Source: Blastococcus fimeti (GTDB lineage: Bacteria; Actinomycetota; Actinomycetes; Mycobacteriales; Geodermatophilaceae). From it: a DNA stretch of 64,000 nt. The first letter of the stretch is position 1; each line of letters begins with the position of its first letter. Made by a program: the position numbers and the translations under genes. Under the pieces are notes generated by a model. It had not been told where the DNA came from, did no database searches, and saw only the letters and a program-made list of their open reading frames with translations. Shown in pieces: positions 26,800 through 35,829 of this stretch. Where the stretch lies: contig FNAW01000002.1 in assembly GCA_900102115.1 (NCBI GenBank), positions 806,001 through 870,000 on the forward strand, written 5' to 3'.

Positions 26800-28260
26800 G
26801 TGCCCCGCTCGACGACCGATCAGGTGACCTCGGCTCGACCAGTCGAAGGCGCAGGGCCGGACGGCTCCTCGCCGGCCACCGCTCCCCCACGGGCCGGCTG
26901 GCTGCTCGCCGCCCTGCTGGGCGCGACGTTCCTGGGCACCGTCAGCAACAACATCGTCAACGTGCCCCTGCGGCAGATCACCGATGACCTCGCCGCCACG
27001 GTGCCGCAGGGCGTACTCGTCGCCTCGGCCTCCGTCCTCGTCCTCGCTGTCGCCATGCCGCTCACCGGCTGGGTGAGCGACCGGCTGGGCCGACGCCGCA
27101 CCCTTCTCCTGGCCCTGTCCGTCCTGCTGATCGGGACGATCGGGTCGGCCCTCGCACCCACCCTGCACCTGCTCGTGGCCAGCCGGGCGGTCCAGGGACT
27201 GGGATGCGCGCTGGTCCCGACGGCGGTCATGGGAACGCTCGCCCGGTCCTGGCCGGCCGCTCGCCGCAACCGGGTGATGGGCGCCTGGGGCGCGGCGAAC
27301 GGCATCGGCCAGGCGGTCGGGCCCCCGATCGGTGGGGTGCTCGCCGACGCCTACGGCTGGCGGTCGATCTTCTGGCTGCTCGTGCCCGTCACCGTCGGCG
27401 TACTCGCACTGACCTTCTTCGTGACGCCGCGGGAGCAGCCGCAGAAGGCGCCGATCGACGTGCTCGGCGTCGGCTCGCTGACCGTCGGCGTGGCCGCGCT
27501 CATGGCCGCGATCACCGTCGCCCCGCAGGACGGCGTCCCCGCGTGGTGGCCGCTGCTCGGCGTGGCCGTGGGCGTGCTCGCCCTGGCCGGTTTCGTGGTG
27601 TCCGGCCTGCGTCGGCCCGCGGCATTCATCGACCCGCGGCTGCTGATCGAGATCCGCTGGCTGCGCAGCGCCGTCGGCGTCTTCGTGCAGCAGGTGACCC
27701 TGTTCTCCGTCCTCGTGGCGGTACCCCTGCACCTGACCGGTGTCGTGGGCCTGTCGGGCACGGCCACCGGTCTCCTGGTCTTCTTGCTGCCGGCCGTGTG
27801 GGCGGCCTCCGCTCCGCTGGTCGGCCTGCTCGCCGACCGGACAGGCCCGCGGCCGGTGCTGCGCACCGGTCTGGCGGTCCTGTTCTCCGTCGATGTCGGG
27901 CTCGCCGTACTGCTCGGGACCCGCACCGGTTCCGCCGTCCCCGTCGCGGTGGTGCTCGTGATAGCCGGGCTGGGTGTCGCCCTCGTGCAGACGCCGTCCC
28001 TGACCGGGGCCACCCGCTCACCCGCCGGGCAGCGGGGCGCCGGGCTGGGCCTGTTCAACATGATGCGATTCGTCGGCGCCTCGGTCGGCGCCGCGGGGGT
28101 GGCCGCGGCCTATCCCGACCATCTCGAGTGGCTCTTCGGGGGGTGCGCAGCCATCGCGGTGCTCGGGCTGGTGCTCAGCTTCACCGGTCGCGAGCTGCCC
28201 GACGCCCCGGCCGCACGAGCCCCGGCTCCCGCGCAGGCGCCCGAGCTCAGACCGGGCTGA
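26800..28260 (+). CDS. MFS transporter, DHA2 (EmrB/QacA)-like
   Basis: 486 aa, about 14 membrane segments. The MFS motif A is present in GWVSDRLGRRRTLLL, together with NIVNVPLRQI and GAANGIGQAVGPPIGG (motif C-like). The GTG at 26800 follows GGAGAGGA; extending upstream to 26695 would add a Cys-rich, non-hydrophobic sequence within the promoter. Such carriers export drugs or metabolites by proton antiport. It is divergent from the permease and its 3' end overlaps the PucR-type gene by 14 bp tail to tail. Confidence 0.88.
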   Translation: MPRSTTDQVTSARPVEGAGPDGSSPATAPPRAGWLLAALLGATFLGTVSNNIVNVPLRQITDDLAATVPQGVLVASASVLVLAVAMPLTGWVSDRLGRRRTLLLALSVLLIGTIGSALAPTLHLLVASRAVQGLGCALVPTAVMGTLARSWPAARRNRVMGAWGAANGIGQAVGPPIGGVLADAYGWRSIFWLLVPVTVGVLALTFFVTPREQPQKAPIDVLGVGSLTVGVAALMAAITVAPQDGVPAWWPLLGVAVGVLALAGFVVSGLRRPAAFIDPRLLIEIRWLRSAVGVFVQQVTLFSVLVAVPLHLTGVVGLSGTATGLLVFLLPAVWAASAPLVGLLADRTGPRPVLRTGLAVLFSVDVGLAVLLGTRTGSAVPVAVVLVIAGLGVALVQTPSLTGATRSPAGQRGAGLGLFNMMRFVGASVGAAGVAAAYPDHLEWLFGGCAAIAVLGLVLSFTGRELPDAPAARAPAPAQAPELRPG

Positions 28261-29950
28261 CCACGCGCTCCACCTCCGCGGCCGTGTCGGCCAGGAGGTC
28301 GAGGGTGTGCGCCAGCCACACCGCGAACTGGTTGTCCGCCTTGCGCAGGTCCATCCCCAGCAGCCGGGAGGCCCGGTCCAGCTTGTAGAGCATGGTGTTG
28401 CGGTGGATGTGCAGGTCCCGGGAGGCCGCGTTCACGTTGCCTCCCGCGGACACGTACGCCAGGACCGTCGCCTCGAGGTCGACCGAGGACGGCTCGCGCA
28501 GCGGGGCCAGCAGGTCGGTGGCGTAGGAACGTCCCGTCCGGCTGGCGGCCACCTCCTCGAGGACGGCGTGCACGCGCAGATCCTGGTACCCGCAGACCTC
28601 GCCGAGTCCCAGCCGGCCCTGCAGCCCGTGCGCCAACCGGGCCTCCCGGTAGCTGTCCGGGATGGACAGGGCGCCGACCGCCGGCCGGCCGTACGCGACG
28701 CGGATCGGGCGACCGCCCTGGTCCCTGCGGCGGGCCAGGTACCGGTGCAGTGCCTCGGCGTACTCGGCGACGGCCGCCGTCGCGTTGTCCGGTGTCCCCA
28801 TCGTGCCGCGCCGGGCGGCCTCGCGGACGACGACGAGCACGTCGCCGACCATCGCCGCCTGGGTGTGCCGTTCCTGCTCGGGCAGCAGCCGGGCGACCTC
28901 CGTGGCCAGGCCCAGGAGCCGGGAGGGCGAGTCGGCGTCGGCCGGGGTGGTCAGCCCGGAGGCCACGACGACGCCGAACCAGGAGCGCACCGGGAACGAG
29001 TAGTGCGCGGCGCGGGCGCTGATGTCGTCGGTCGTGGCGAACCGACCGTGCAGGAGGCCGTGCACGAAGTCGCCGCGCGCCTGCTCCTTCGCCCGCTGGA
29101 CGCTGCGCAGCCGCAGCATCTCGGTGCCGATGATCGGTGCCGCCTGCTCGACCAGCACCCGGTGCTCGGCGAGGTCGTGCGGATGGGGGTCGTCGCTCTC
29201 CTCCAGCAGCAGGATCCAGCCGTCGTGCCGCCCGCCGAGCACGATCGGGGTGAGCACGCAGGCCAGCTCACGGTCGCCGAGACGGATCGGCGCGACGCGG
29301 GGGTGCAGGTCCTCGGGCTCCTCGGGAGTGCCCAGCGTCTCGGCCTGCTCCGCGAAGGCACGCGCGAGATCGGCGGGCTCCACCGTCCGCTGCTGCTGCT
29401 GCTCGAGCGCGGCGAGCTGCCCCCGGCTGTCGAACACGGCGACCGGCCGCTGCGACATGCGCGCCATCTGGCTGCACAGCGCCGTGAGTTCCGCGCCCCG
29501 GTAGAGCAGTTCGGCGAGGGCGCGGTGGACGGACAGGCCGTACCGCAGGACGTGCGTCTCGCGGGCCAGCGTCAGGTCGGCGACCAGGCGGTTGAGCGTC
29601 GCGAAGGGGACCCGGTCGGGCATGGTGAGCAGGGGCAGCTGGACGGCGGCGACCGCGTCGGCGGCCGAGGCCCCGTACCCGTCGACCAGCAGCGCCGCGG
29701 CGCCGCGGGCGGCCAGCCGCTCGGCCGCCCGCGTGACGGTGACCCCGTCCCGCTCGAGCTCCGCGGCGTGGACGTGCACCAGGACCCCGCCGAGCGGGTC
29801 CTCCTGCTGGACGGCGACCGACCAGGGCGCCACCCAGTCCACGCGGGTCACGGCACCGCTGCGCCCGGCGTGGATCCGCGCCCGGCGCATCGCAGGCTCC
29901 TGGAGCAGGCGCGCCAGGGTCAGTGCGTCGTCGGAGTAGGCGTGGGGCAC
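28247..29950 (-). CDS. PucR-family transcriptional regulator
   Basis: 567 aa. The N-terminal PucR-type sensing domain (DDALTLARLLQEPAMRRARI...ALLVDGYG) is followed by a central GGDEF-like/GAF-like region and a C-terminal HTH_30 (LAYVSAGGNVNAASRDLHIHRNTMLYKLDRASRLLGMDL). Family members usually activate catabolic genes (purines, amines, amino acids) in response to a pathway metabolite. I chose the GTG at 29950 since AAGGAG lies 7 nt before it, rather than the ATG at 29983. It is divergent from the GlcG-like gene and probably controls the whole 24.9-37.3 kb cluster. Confidence 0.9.
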   Translation of the reverse strand: MPHAYSDDALTLARLLQEPAMRRARIHAGRSGAVTRVDWVAPWSVAVQQEDPLGGVLVHVHAAELERDGVTVTRAAERLAARGAAALLVDGYGASAADAVAAVQLPLLTMPDRVPFATLNRLVADLTLARETHVLRYGLSVHRALAELLYRGAELTALCSQMARMSQRPVAVFDSRGQLAALEQQQQRTVEPADLARAFAEQAETLGTPEEPEDLHPRVAPIRLGDRELACVLTPIVLGGRHDGWILLLEESDDPHPHDLAEHRVLVEQAAPIIGTEMLRLRSVQRAKEQARGDFVHGLLHGRFATTDDISARAAHYSFPVRSWFGVVVASGLTTPADADSPSRLLGLATEVARLLPEQERHTQAAMVGDVLVVVREAARRGTMGTPDNATAAVAEYAEALHRYLARRRDQGGRPIRVAYGRPAVGALSIPDSYREARLAHGLQGRLGLGEVCGYQDLRVHAVLEEVAASRTGRSYATDLLAPLREPSSVDLEATVLAYVSAGGNVNAASRDLHIHRNTMLYKLDRASRLLGMDLRKADNQFAVWLAHTLDLLADTAAEVERVVSPV

Positions 29951-30110
29951 GGCGTTGCTCCTTGGGTCACTGTGCACAACCATCGGCGATCCCGACGCTG
30001 CAGTCTCACCATTGCTGGCGCCGGCGTCCAGCCCCCAGAGTGGGCTCGCCGGCTCCCGTTCCGCGGAGTCCGGCAGTCTGGTCCGGCCCCGCGCCGGAGG
30101 AGGAGTTCTC
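29951..30110. promoter_or_regulatory. divergent PucR-type regulator / GlcG-like control region
   Basis: 160 bp with an exact TGTGCACA at 29971-29978, about 21 bp upstream of the regulator's start codon, and a weak AGCCC...GGGCT pair near 30028-30045. The same octamer occurs in the other two control regions of the cluster. Confidence 0.45.
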
Positions 30111-30563
30111 GTGCACCAGGTCTTCCGGATCACCCTCGACGACGCCCTGCCGATGCTGCAGGCCGCCCGGGCCAAGGCCGAGGAGCTCGGCGTCAAGCAG
30201 ACCCTGTGCGTCTGCGACGACGGCGGCAACGTCCTCGCCCTGCACCGGCTGCCCGGCGCCCGGCTGACCGGTGTGGACATCTCGATCGCGAAGGCGTTCA
30301 CAGCCGCCGGGCACGAGCGCGCCACCCACCTGTTCAACGAGCCGCCGAACGGCCCCGCTCTGCCGGGCAACGAGGCGTTCGGGATCTCCCACATGCTCCC
30401 CGGGAAGTTCGCGATCTTCGTCGGCGGATTCCCGATCGTGCACGAGGGGCAGATCGTCGGCGGCATCGGCGTCAGCGGCGGCAACGGCGAGCAGGACAAA
30501 GCGGTCGGCGCTGCCGCGCTGGAGGCCTTCGCCGCCCACGTGGCGGGCCCCGCAGCCGGCTGA
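30111..30563 (+). CDS. GlcG/HbpS-like (DUF336) protein
   Basis: 150-aa single-domain protein of the GlcG/HbpS/PduO-C family: FRITLDDALPMLQAARAKAEELG, VCDDGGNVLALHRL, SIAKAFTAAGH and the Gly-rich VGGFPIVHEGQIVGGIGVSGG. The GTG at 30111 follows GGAGGAGGAG. Members bind haem, corrin or small organic acids and often lie in catabolic clusters without a defined enzymatic role. There is no signal peptide. It is divergent from the PucR-type regulator and ends at a strong bidirectional terminator. Confidence 0.88.
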   Translation: MHQVFRITLDDALPMLQAARAKAEELGVKQTLCVCDDGGNVLALHRLPGARLTGVDISIAKAFTAAGHERATHLFNEPPNGPALPGNEAFGISHMLPGKFAIFVGGFPIVHEGQIVGGIGVSGGNGEQDKAVGAAALEAFAAHVAGPAAG

Positions 30564-30577
30564 TCCGACGTGTCGAC

Positions 30578-30611
30578 GACGGGGGCGCAGCCGGATGGCT
30601 GCGCCCCCGTC
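30578..30611. terminator. bidirectional terminator between GlcG-like and RidA genes
   Basis: Perfect 15-bp arms (30578-30592 and 30597-30611) around a GGAT loop, placed between the convergent genes. Confidence 0.8.
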
Positions 30612-30625
30612 CACGTCGTACCGGC

Positions 30626-31078
30626 TCAGGACGGCTGCGTGACAGCGGCGACCAGCTCGACCTCGACGGGGGCTCCCGACGGCAGCGTCCGGACCCCGAC
30701 GGCGCTGCGTGCGACCGCGCCCCGCGCGCCGAGGCGCTCGCGCAGGACGGCCGACGCGCCGTCGGCCACGGCGGAGTGCGCGGTGAAGCCCTCCACGGCG
30801 GCGATGAAGACGGTCATCTTGACGACGCGGTCGATCCCCGCCAGCCCGACCGCCTCGACGAGCGCGGTGACGGCGTTGTCGGCAGCCAGGCCGGCCGCTT
30901 CCCGCGCTGCCGCCATGTCGACGTCGCGGCCCACCACACCGGTCACCACCAGCTCGCCGTGCCGGCGCGGAGTCATGCCCGCCGTCCACGCCCATCCGCC
31001 GTGCACCACGGCGGGTAGGTACGCGCCCTGCGGCGGTACGGCCGTCGTCGACGGATCGACGCCTTCCCGTTCAGACAC
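30626..31078 (-). CDS. RidA (YjgF/YER057c) family protein
   Basis: 150 aa. Typical Rid segments are visible: VVHGGWAWTAGMTP, NAVTALVEAVGLAGIDRVVKMTVFIAAVEGF and GARGAVARSAVGVRTLPSGAPVEVELVAAV. The Arg near the C-terminus that binds the carboxylate of imines in RidA appears replaced or shifted (ARSAVGVRTL), so the substrate may differ from 2-aminoacrylate. The GTG at 31078 overlaps the end of the gamma-glutamyltransferase-like gene by 8 bp, making this the last gene of the oxygenase operon. Imine or enamine hydrolysis in the pathway is the likely role. Confidence 0.87.
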   Translation of the reverse strand: MSEREGVDPSTTAVPPQGAYLPAVVHGGWAWTAGMTPRRHGELVVTGVVGRDVDMAAAREAAGLAADNAVTALVEAVGLAGIDRVVKMTVFIAAVEGFTAHSAVADGASAVLRERLGARGAVARSAVGVRTLPSGAPVEVELVAAVTQPS

Positions 31079-32696
31079 CGAGAGCCACCCCGTCCATCCG
31101 CGGGTCCGCGGCACCGGCCAGCACCCCGCGGTCGTGGTCGACCGAGACGACCAGGGCACTGCCCCCGCCGCCCCAGTCCCCCACGTCCCGGACGTCGTGC
31201 CCCCGGGCGACCAGGCCGGCGAGGACGCCGTCGCCCAGGCGGCTCTCGCACTGGAGCGTCTCCGGGGTGCCGAGCGCGTCGGCATCGCTGCCGGGGTGCA
31301 CCGTGGTCCGCGGGGCCGACACCGCCTCCTGGGGATCCAGCCCGCCGTCGACCAGGTGCGACAGCACCTGCATGTTCCACTGCACCTGACCGTCGCCCCC
31401 GGGCGTGTTCCCGACGTGCCGCAGCCGGCCGGCACCGTCGGTCGCGATCCAGGCGTTGAGGGTGTGCAGCGGCTTGCGCCGCGGCGCAAGCGCATTGGGG
31501 TGCCCGGGGATCAGGTACGCGCCCCGGGCGAGCCGGTTGTTGAGCGCGATGGCGGTGCCGGGGATCGAGATCCGGGCGCCGTAGGTGAAGGCCAGGGACG
31601 AGATCGCGCTGACCGCCCGCCCGTCGGCGTCCACGACGACGCAGCTGGTCGTGTCGCCGGCGATGCCGGCCGGCGGTCCGACCGTCCCGCCCTCACCCAG
31701 CAGCTCCGCCCGGCCCCGGGCCAGCTCGTCGGCGCCGAGGAGCTCGCGCCAGGCGTCGTTGTCGGCGGCGCACCGCTCGTACCTGTCCCGGAACGCGCGA
31801 CGGGCCGCCAGGGAGAGCAGGTGGACCGACTCGGCGCCCGACGTGGGCAGGTCGGTCAGCAGCCCGTCGAGCAGCCCCGCCTGCTGCAGGAGCATCCACC
31901 CCGGCGTCGGCGGCGGCGTCTGGTGGACGGTGAGGTCGCCGTAGGGCGCACTGATCGCGGTCTCCACGGGGACGTCCCCGGCGAGGAGCCACTCGTCCCC
32001 GGAGAACGGGGCGCCGCCGGCACGCAGCATCTCTACCGCGCGCTCCGCGATCGACCCCTCGTGCAACGCCGACGGGCGCCGGGCCAGGAGCTCGATGCTC
32101 CGGGCGAGTTCCGGGGAGCACAGCAGGTCGCCCACGTCGGGGATCCGGCCGGACGGCAGCAACCAGCGGGCGAGATCGTCGTCCCGGGCCAGCGCGTCGG
32201 CGTGCTCGGTGATGTCGCGGCGGTTCTTCGCGGTGCACGGCGTGCCGGCCAGGGCGGCGGCGGCCGCCGGGGCCCAGAGTTCGGCCAGCTCCCTCGTCCC
32301 GCCCCGGCCGTGCAGGGTGGCCAGCGCACCGATGGCTCCCGGCGAGGCCACGGCCTGCGGTCCGGTGAGCGGGACGGCGTGCAGCCCGGCGTCCAGGTAT
32401 GCCTCGGCCGAGGCACCGTCCGGCCCGAACCCGCTGCCGTTGACCGTCCACACGCGACCGTCGGGCTCCCGGACGACGGCGAAGAAGTCACCGCCGATCC
32501 CGCACTGTCCCGGCAGCACCAGCCAGGACATAGCCGTCATCGCGAGCGCGGCGTCCACCGCCGTCCCGCCGTCGGCGAGCACCCGGACACCGGTCTGGCT
32601 GACCACCGGGGAGCTGCTGCTGACCATCCCCGCCGTGGACAGCGTCGAGGTGCGCACCGGCCCCCACGACGCCGGCCATGCCCCCGGTCCGGTCAC
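31071..32696 (-). CDS. cytoplasmic gamma-glutamyltransferase-like Ntn hydrolase
   Basis: 541 aa. The GGT-family fold is clear: GGTAVDAALAMTAM, a Gly-rich substrate loop (GQCGIGGDFFAVV), the autoprocessing/catalytic Thr in GDTTSCVVVDADGRAVS (about residue 347), and GNTPGGDGQVQWN and DPRMDG at the C-terminus. Unlike secreted GGTs there is no signal peptide; the protein begins VTGPGAWPASWGP, so it should be cytoplasmic. The GTG start overlaps the stop of the Rieske gene (GTGA). Hydrolysis of a gamma-glutamyl amide intermediate, or an acylase reaction, is possible. Confidence 0.88.
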   Translation of the reverse strand: MTGPGAWPASWGPVRTSTLSTAGMVSSSSPVVSQTGVRVLADGGTAVDAALAMTAMSWLVLPGQCGIGGDFFAVVREPDGRVWTVNGSGFGPDGASAEAYLDAGLHAVPLTGPQAVASPGAIGALATLHGRGGTRELAELWAPAAAAALAGTPCTAKNRRDITEHADALARDDDLARWLLPSGRIPDVGDLLCSPELARSIELLARRPSALHEGSIAERAVEMLRAGGAPFSGDEWLLAGDVPVETAISAPYGDLTVHQTPPPTPGWMLLQQAGLLDGLLTDLPTSGAESVHLLSLAARRAFRDRYERCAADNDAWRELLGADELARGRAELLGEGGTVGPPAGIAGDTTSCVVVDADGRAVSAISSLAFTYGARISIPGTAIALNNRLARGAYLIPGHPNALAPRRKPLHTLNAWIATDGAGRLRHVGNTPGGDGQVQWNMQVLSHLVDGGLDPQEAVSAPRTTVHPGSDADALGTPETLQCESRLGDGVLAGLVARGHDVRDVGDWGGGGSALVVSVDHDRGVLAGAADPRMDGVALGV

Positions 32697-33133
32697 ATCG
32701 ACGGCGGCTTGCGCCGACGCGGTCCCCCCTCGACGACGTCGCGCTCGGTGAGCCCGACCAGCACCTGGCCGTCCTCCTCCCGCACCGGATAGGTGCGGAT
32801 GGGCTCCGTGGCCGGTGGCTGGATCGGCTCTCCGGTCTGGAGGTCGAACACGCTGTTGTGGCACGAGCAGCGGATCCCGTCGTCCTGCAGCTTGCCGGAG
32901 CTCAGCAGGCAGTCCAGGTGGGTGCAGTAGTTCGAGGTCGCATAGGCCTTGCCGTCCACTCGCGCGACGGCGAGCTCCATCTGACCGTGCTCGGTCTCGG
33001 CGTAGAAGCGGCGGACGTACCCCTCGGGTACCTGACCGGCCCGGCAGATGCGGACGAAGGCGCACTCGGTGCCCGCCGCGGCGAGCTCCTCGTCCGACGC
33101 GGGGACCACGGCCGTCTCCTCGGGGGCGGTCAT
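32693..33133 (-). CDS. Rieske [2Fe-2S] ferredoxin (longer form)
   Basis: 146-aa small Rieske protein. Ligands are C70-x-H72 (NYCTHLDC) and C89-x2-H92 (RCSCHNSVFD), with the conserved Gly-rich loop before the second pair. The N-terminal 25 residues are an acidic tail and the C-terminus is Arg/Lys-rich (GGPRRRKPP). The size suits an electron carrier rather than an oxygenase alpha subunit. Its ATG overlaps the aldehyde dehydrogenase stop by 4 bp. With the reductase of the same operon it probably delivers electrons to the diiron oxidase. Confidence 0.9.
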   Translation of the reverse strand: MTAPEETAVVPASDEELAAAGTECAFVRICRAGQVPEGYVRRFYAETEHGQMELAVARVDGKAYATSNYCTHLDCLLSSGKLQDDGIRCSCHNSVFDLQTGEPIQPPATEPIRTYPVREEDGQVLVGLTERDVVEGGPRRRKPPSM

Positions 33134-34596
33134 GCGCTCAGGTAGACGGTCTTGTCGACCGTGTAGAAGCTCATCATCGAATCTCCAGCCTGTTCCTTCG
33201 ACGTCTGGGTGCTGCTGTCCTTGAGTCCACCGAACGGTGCGTTCATCGCCTGCCCGGTCGTCGGCTGGTTCACCTTGACCAGGCCGGCCCCGACCCTGCG
33301 GGCGAAGGTCATCGCCCGGCCGATGTCCCGGGTGACGATGCCGGCCGACAGGCCGAACCGGGTGGCGTCGGCGAGCTGCAGGGCTTCGTCGAACGACTGC
33401 ACCCGCAGGACCGCCAGCACCGGTCCGAAGACCTCCTGGGTCGCCAGCTCGGACGCCGGGTCCACATCGGCGAAGACGGTCGGCCGCACGTAGAGGCCGT
33501 GGGCGAGGTCGGACGCGGTGAGGTCCTGGCTGTCGTCGTCCGGACCCCCCGCGACCAGCGTGGCGCCGTCGTCGAGGGCCCTGGCCACGTAGCCGAGCAC
33601 CGACTGCTGCTGGCGCTCGGTGGCCTGGGGCCCGAGGTCCGCGCCGGCGGCGAGGCCGGGGCCGACGCGGAGTGCCCGTGCCTTGGCGGCGATGCGCTCC
33701 ACGAGCTCGTCGTGGACGGCGTCGTGGACGATGACGCGGCTGGTGCCGGTGCAGGCCTGCCCGGCGAGGCCGAACGCGCCCTTGGCGATGAGCGTCGCCG
33801 CGCGGTCGAGGTCGGCGTCCTCGAGCACGAGGACGGGGTTCTTGCCACCCATCTCGAGCTGGGTCCGCTGGCTGGCCCGCGACACCCGGTGGATCGCCTC
33901 GCCGACGTTGGTGGAGCCGGTGAACGTGACGGCGTCCACCCGCTCGTCGGTCACGAGGGCCGAGGCCGCCTCGGCCCCGCCGTGCAGGACGGCGATGGCG
34001 CCGGGCGGGAGACCGCCCTCGAGCAGGGCGTCGACCAGGCACTGACCCAGCAGCGGCGTGACCTCGCTCGGCTTGAACACCACGCCGTTCCCGGCTGCCA
34101 GGGCCGGCCCGAGCTTGCGCGAGGGGATGTTGAGGGGGAAGTTCCAGGGCGTGATCGCCGCGACGACGCCGACCGGCGCGCGCAGCGTGAACACCAGGCT
34201 CCCGTCGCCCGTCGGCAGGGTCACCCCGGCCGTGCGCATCGCCTCACCCGCGTAGTACCTCAGGTTCATCGGCGTGCGGGACACCTCCATGGTGGCCTCC
34301 GCCCGGGTCTTGCCCTCCTCCCGGACCAGCTCGACGATCAGCTCGTCGCGCTGCCGCTCGAGGACGGCCGCGGCGGTCTCCAGCACCTTGGCCCGCTGCT
34401 CGGGACCGGTGGCGGCCCACTCCTGCCAGCCGGCGGCAACCGCGGAGACCGCGGCCTCGGCGTCCTTGGCGTCGGACTCCGGGAAGGTGCTGACGACCTC
34501 TCGGACGTCGGCGGGGTTGCGCCGTTCCAGGGTGCGGCCGGTGACCGACTCCACCCAGGAGCCGTCGATCAGGTTGCGCACGGTGCGGGCGGTCAT
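33130..34596 (-). CDS. NAD(P)-dependent aldehyde dehydrogenase
   Basis: 488-aa ALDH. It has the N152 region TPWNFPLN, K175 in FKPSE, the FTGSTNVGEAI cofactor loop, general base E248 in LEMGGKN and the catalytic C282 in GQACTGTSR. The closest pattern is the semialdehyde/betaine-aldehyde-type ALDHs, but specificity cannot be fixed. It is joined by four-base overlaps to the reductase gene upstream and the Rieske gene downstream. It should oxidise an aldehyde released after the oxygenase step. Confidence 0.95.
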   Translation of the reverse strand: MTARTVRNLIDGSWVESVTGRTLERRNPADVREVVSTFPESDAKDAEAAVSAVAAGWQEWAATGPEQRAKVLETAAAVLERQRDELIVELVREEGKTRAEATMEVSRTPMNLRYYAGEAMRTAGVTLPTGDGSLVFTLRAPVGVVAAITPWNFPLNIPSRKLGPALAAGNGVVFKPSEVTPLLGQCLVDALLEGGLPPGAIAVLHGGAEAASALVTDERVDAVTFTGSTNVGEAIHRVSRASQRTQLEMGGKNPVLVLEDADLDRAATLIAKGAFGLAGQACTGTSRVIVHDAVHDELVERIAAKARALRVGPGLAAGADLGPQATERQQQSVLGYVARALDDGATLVAGGPDDDSQDLTASDLAHGLYVRPTVFADVDPASELATQEVFGPVLAVLRVQSFDEALQLADATRFGLSAGIVTRDIGRAMTFARRVGAGLVKVNQPTTGQAMNAPFGGLKDSSTQTSKEQAGDSMMSFYTVDKTVYLSA

Positions 34597-35825
34597 CGGA
34601 CCGTCACCTCTTCCTGCTCCAGGAGTTCCTCCAGCTCGATCGACTCGTCGGCCAGTTGCTCGGCGTTCACGGGGATCTCCAGATCCATCAGCTCACGTGC
34701 GACCGAGAGGTCCTCACCGCGCTCGATCGAGGCGCCGCCGACGAGGCGGCCGTCGCGGAGCCAGAACGCCGTGCCGTCGAGGTCGGCGAGGCTGCCACGG
34801 GTGACGACCGAGTCGGTCGCACGGCGCCCGGTCAGCCCGAGACCCTGCACGTTGACGTGGTACTGGTCCGTCCAGAACCAGTGCGCGTCGCCGGCGACGG
34901 AGGGCCGCCCCGCCACGGTGGCCGCGATGGCGGCGGCCTGCCGCTGGGCGACGTCGACGTGCTCCACCCGGACGCGCCCGTAGAGCGGGTGGTCGTGGGC
35001 GGCGACGTCGCCGGCGGCGAACACGTTCGGCACCGAGGTCCGGCCGTGGGCGTCGACCTCGACGCCGTTGCCGACGACCAGTCCGGAGCGGACGGCGACC
35101 TCGGTGCTGGGCTCGATCCCGATGCACACCACGAGGTCGTCGACGGTCTCGCTGCCGTCCAGGGTGACGACCGTGACGCCGTCGGTGCCGGGACGGATCT
35201 CGGTGATCGCCCCGCCCAGGCGCAGGTCGATCCCCCGTCGCTGGTGCAGGCCGGTCAGGGCGGCGCCGATGTCGGGACCCAGGGCCCGGGCGAGCAGCAC
35301 CGGGTCGCGGTCGAAGACGACGACCTCGGCGCCCGCGCTCAGGGCTGCCGCCGCGATCTCGCTGCCGAGGAAGCCGCCACCGAGCACGCCGATGCGGCGC
35401 CCGGCGGCCAGGCACTCGCGCAGCCGGTCGCTGTCGGCCAGCGTGCGGATGTGGTGGACGCGCTCGCCCTCAAGGCCCGCCAGCCGACGAGGTCGACCCC
35501 CCGTCGCGAGGACGACGACGTCGGCGGCGATGGCCGCGCCGTCGGCCAGGAGCACCGACCCGGTGCCGGCGTCGATCCGGTCGACCGGGCTGCTCGTGCG
35601 CAGGGTGACCTCGTTGGCCTCGCACCACGCGGGAGCGAGCAACCACAGACCGTCCTCGCCGCCGCTGGTCAGGCGCTCCTTGGACAGGTGCGGTCGCTGG
35701 TACGGGCCGACCGGCTCGTCGCCGACCACCACGACTGGACCGGCGAAGCCGCGCCGGCGCAGCGCGCGGGCGGTGGCGGCAGCCACGTGGCCGGCGCCGA
35801 CGACCACGAGGGTCTGCTCGCTCAC
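34593..35825 (-). CDS. FAD-dependent ferredoxin reductase
   Basis: 410-aa NAD(P)H:ferredoxin reductase of the oxygenase-coupled family (BphA4/AndAa type). It shows the FAD loop VVVGAGHVAAATARALR, the NAD loop IGVLGGGFLGSEIAAAAL, VFAAGDVAAHDHP, and the C-terminal domain with HWFWTDQYHVNVQGLG. The GTG at 35825 begins 4 bp after the stop of the short Rieske gene. A glutamate-rich C-terminal tail (ESIELEELLEQEE) is unusual and may contact a ferredoxin. It feeds electrons to one or both Rieske proteins. Confidence 0.92.
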   Translation of the reverse strand: MSEQTLVVVGAGHVAAATARALRRRGFAGPVVVVGDEPVGPYQRPHLSKERLTSGGEDGLWLLAPAWCEANEVTLRTSSPVDRIDAGTGSVLLADGAAIAADVVVLATGGRPRRLAGLEGERVHHIRTLADSDRLRECLAAGRRIGVLGGGFLGSEIAAAALSAGAEVVVFDRDPVLLARALGPDIGAALTGLHQRRGIDLRLGGAITEIRPGTDGVTVVTLDGSETVDDLVVCIGIEPSTEVAVRSGLVVGNGVEVDAHGRTSVPNVFAAGDVAAHDHPLYGRVRVEHVDVAQRQAAAIAATVAGRPSVAGDAHWFWTDQYHVNVQGLGLTGRRATDSVVTRGSLADLDGTAFWLRDGRLVGGASIERGEDLSVARELMDLEIPVNAEQLADESIELEELLEQEEVTVR

Positions 35826-35829
35826 CGGG

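Noticed and set aside
28307..31018. 903-codon forward open frame across the PucR-type and RidA genes
   Set aside because: Runs antisense to clear genes and has low-complexity Arg/Asp/Gly translation; high GC removes stops from antisense frames.
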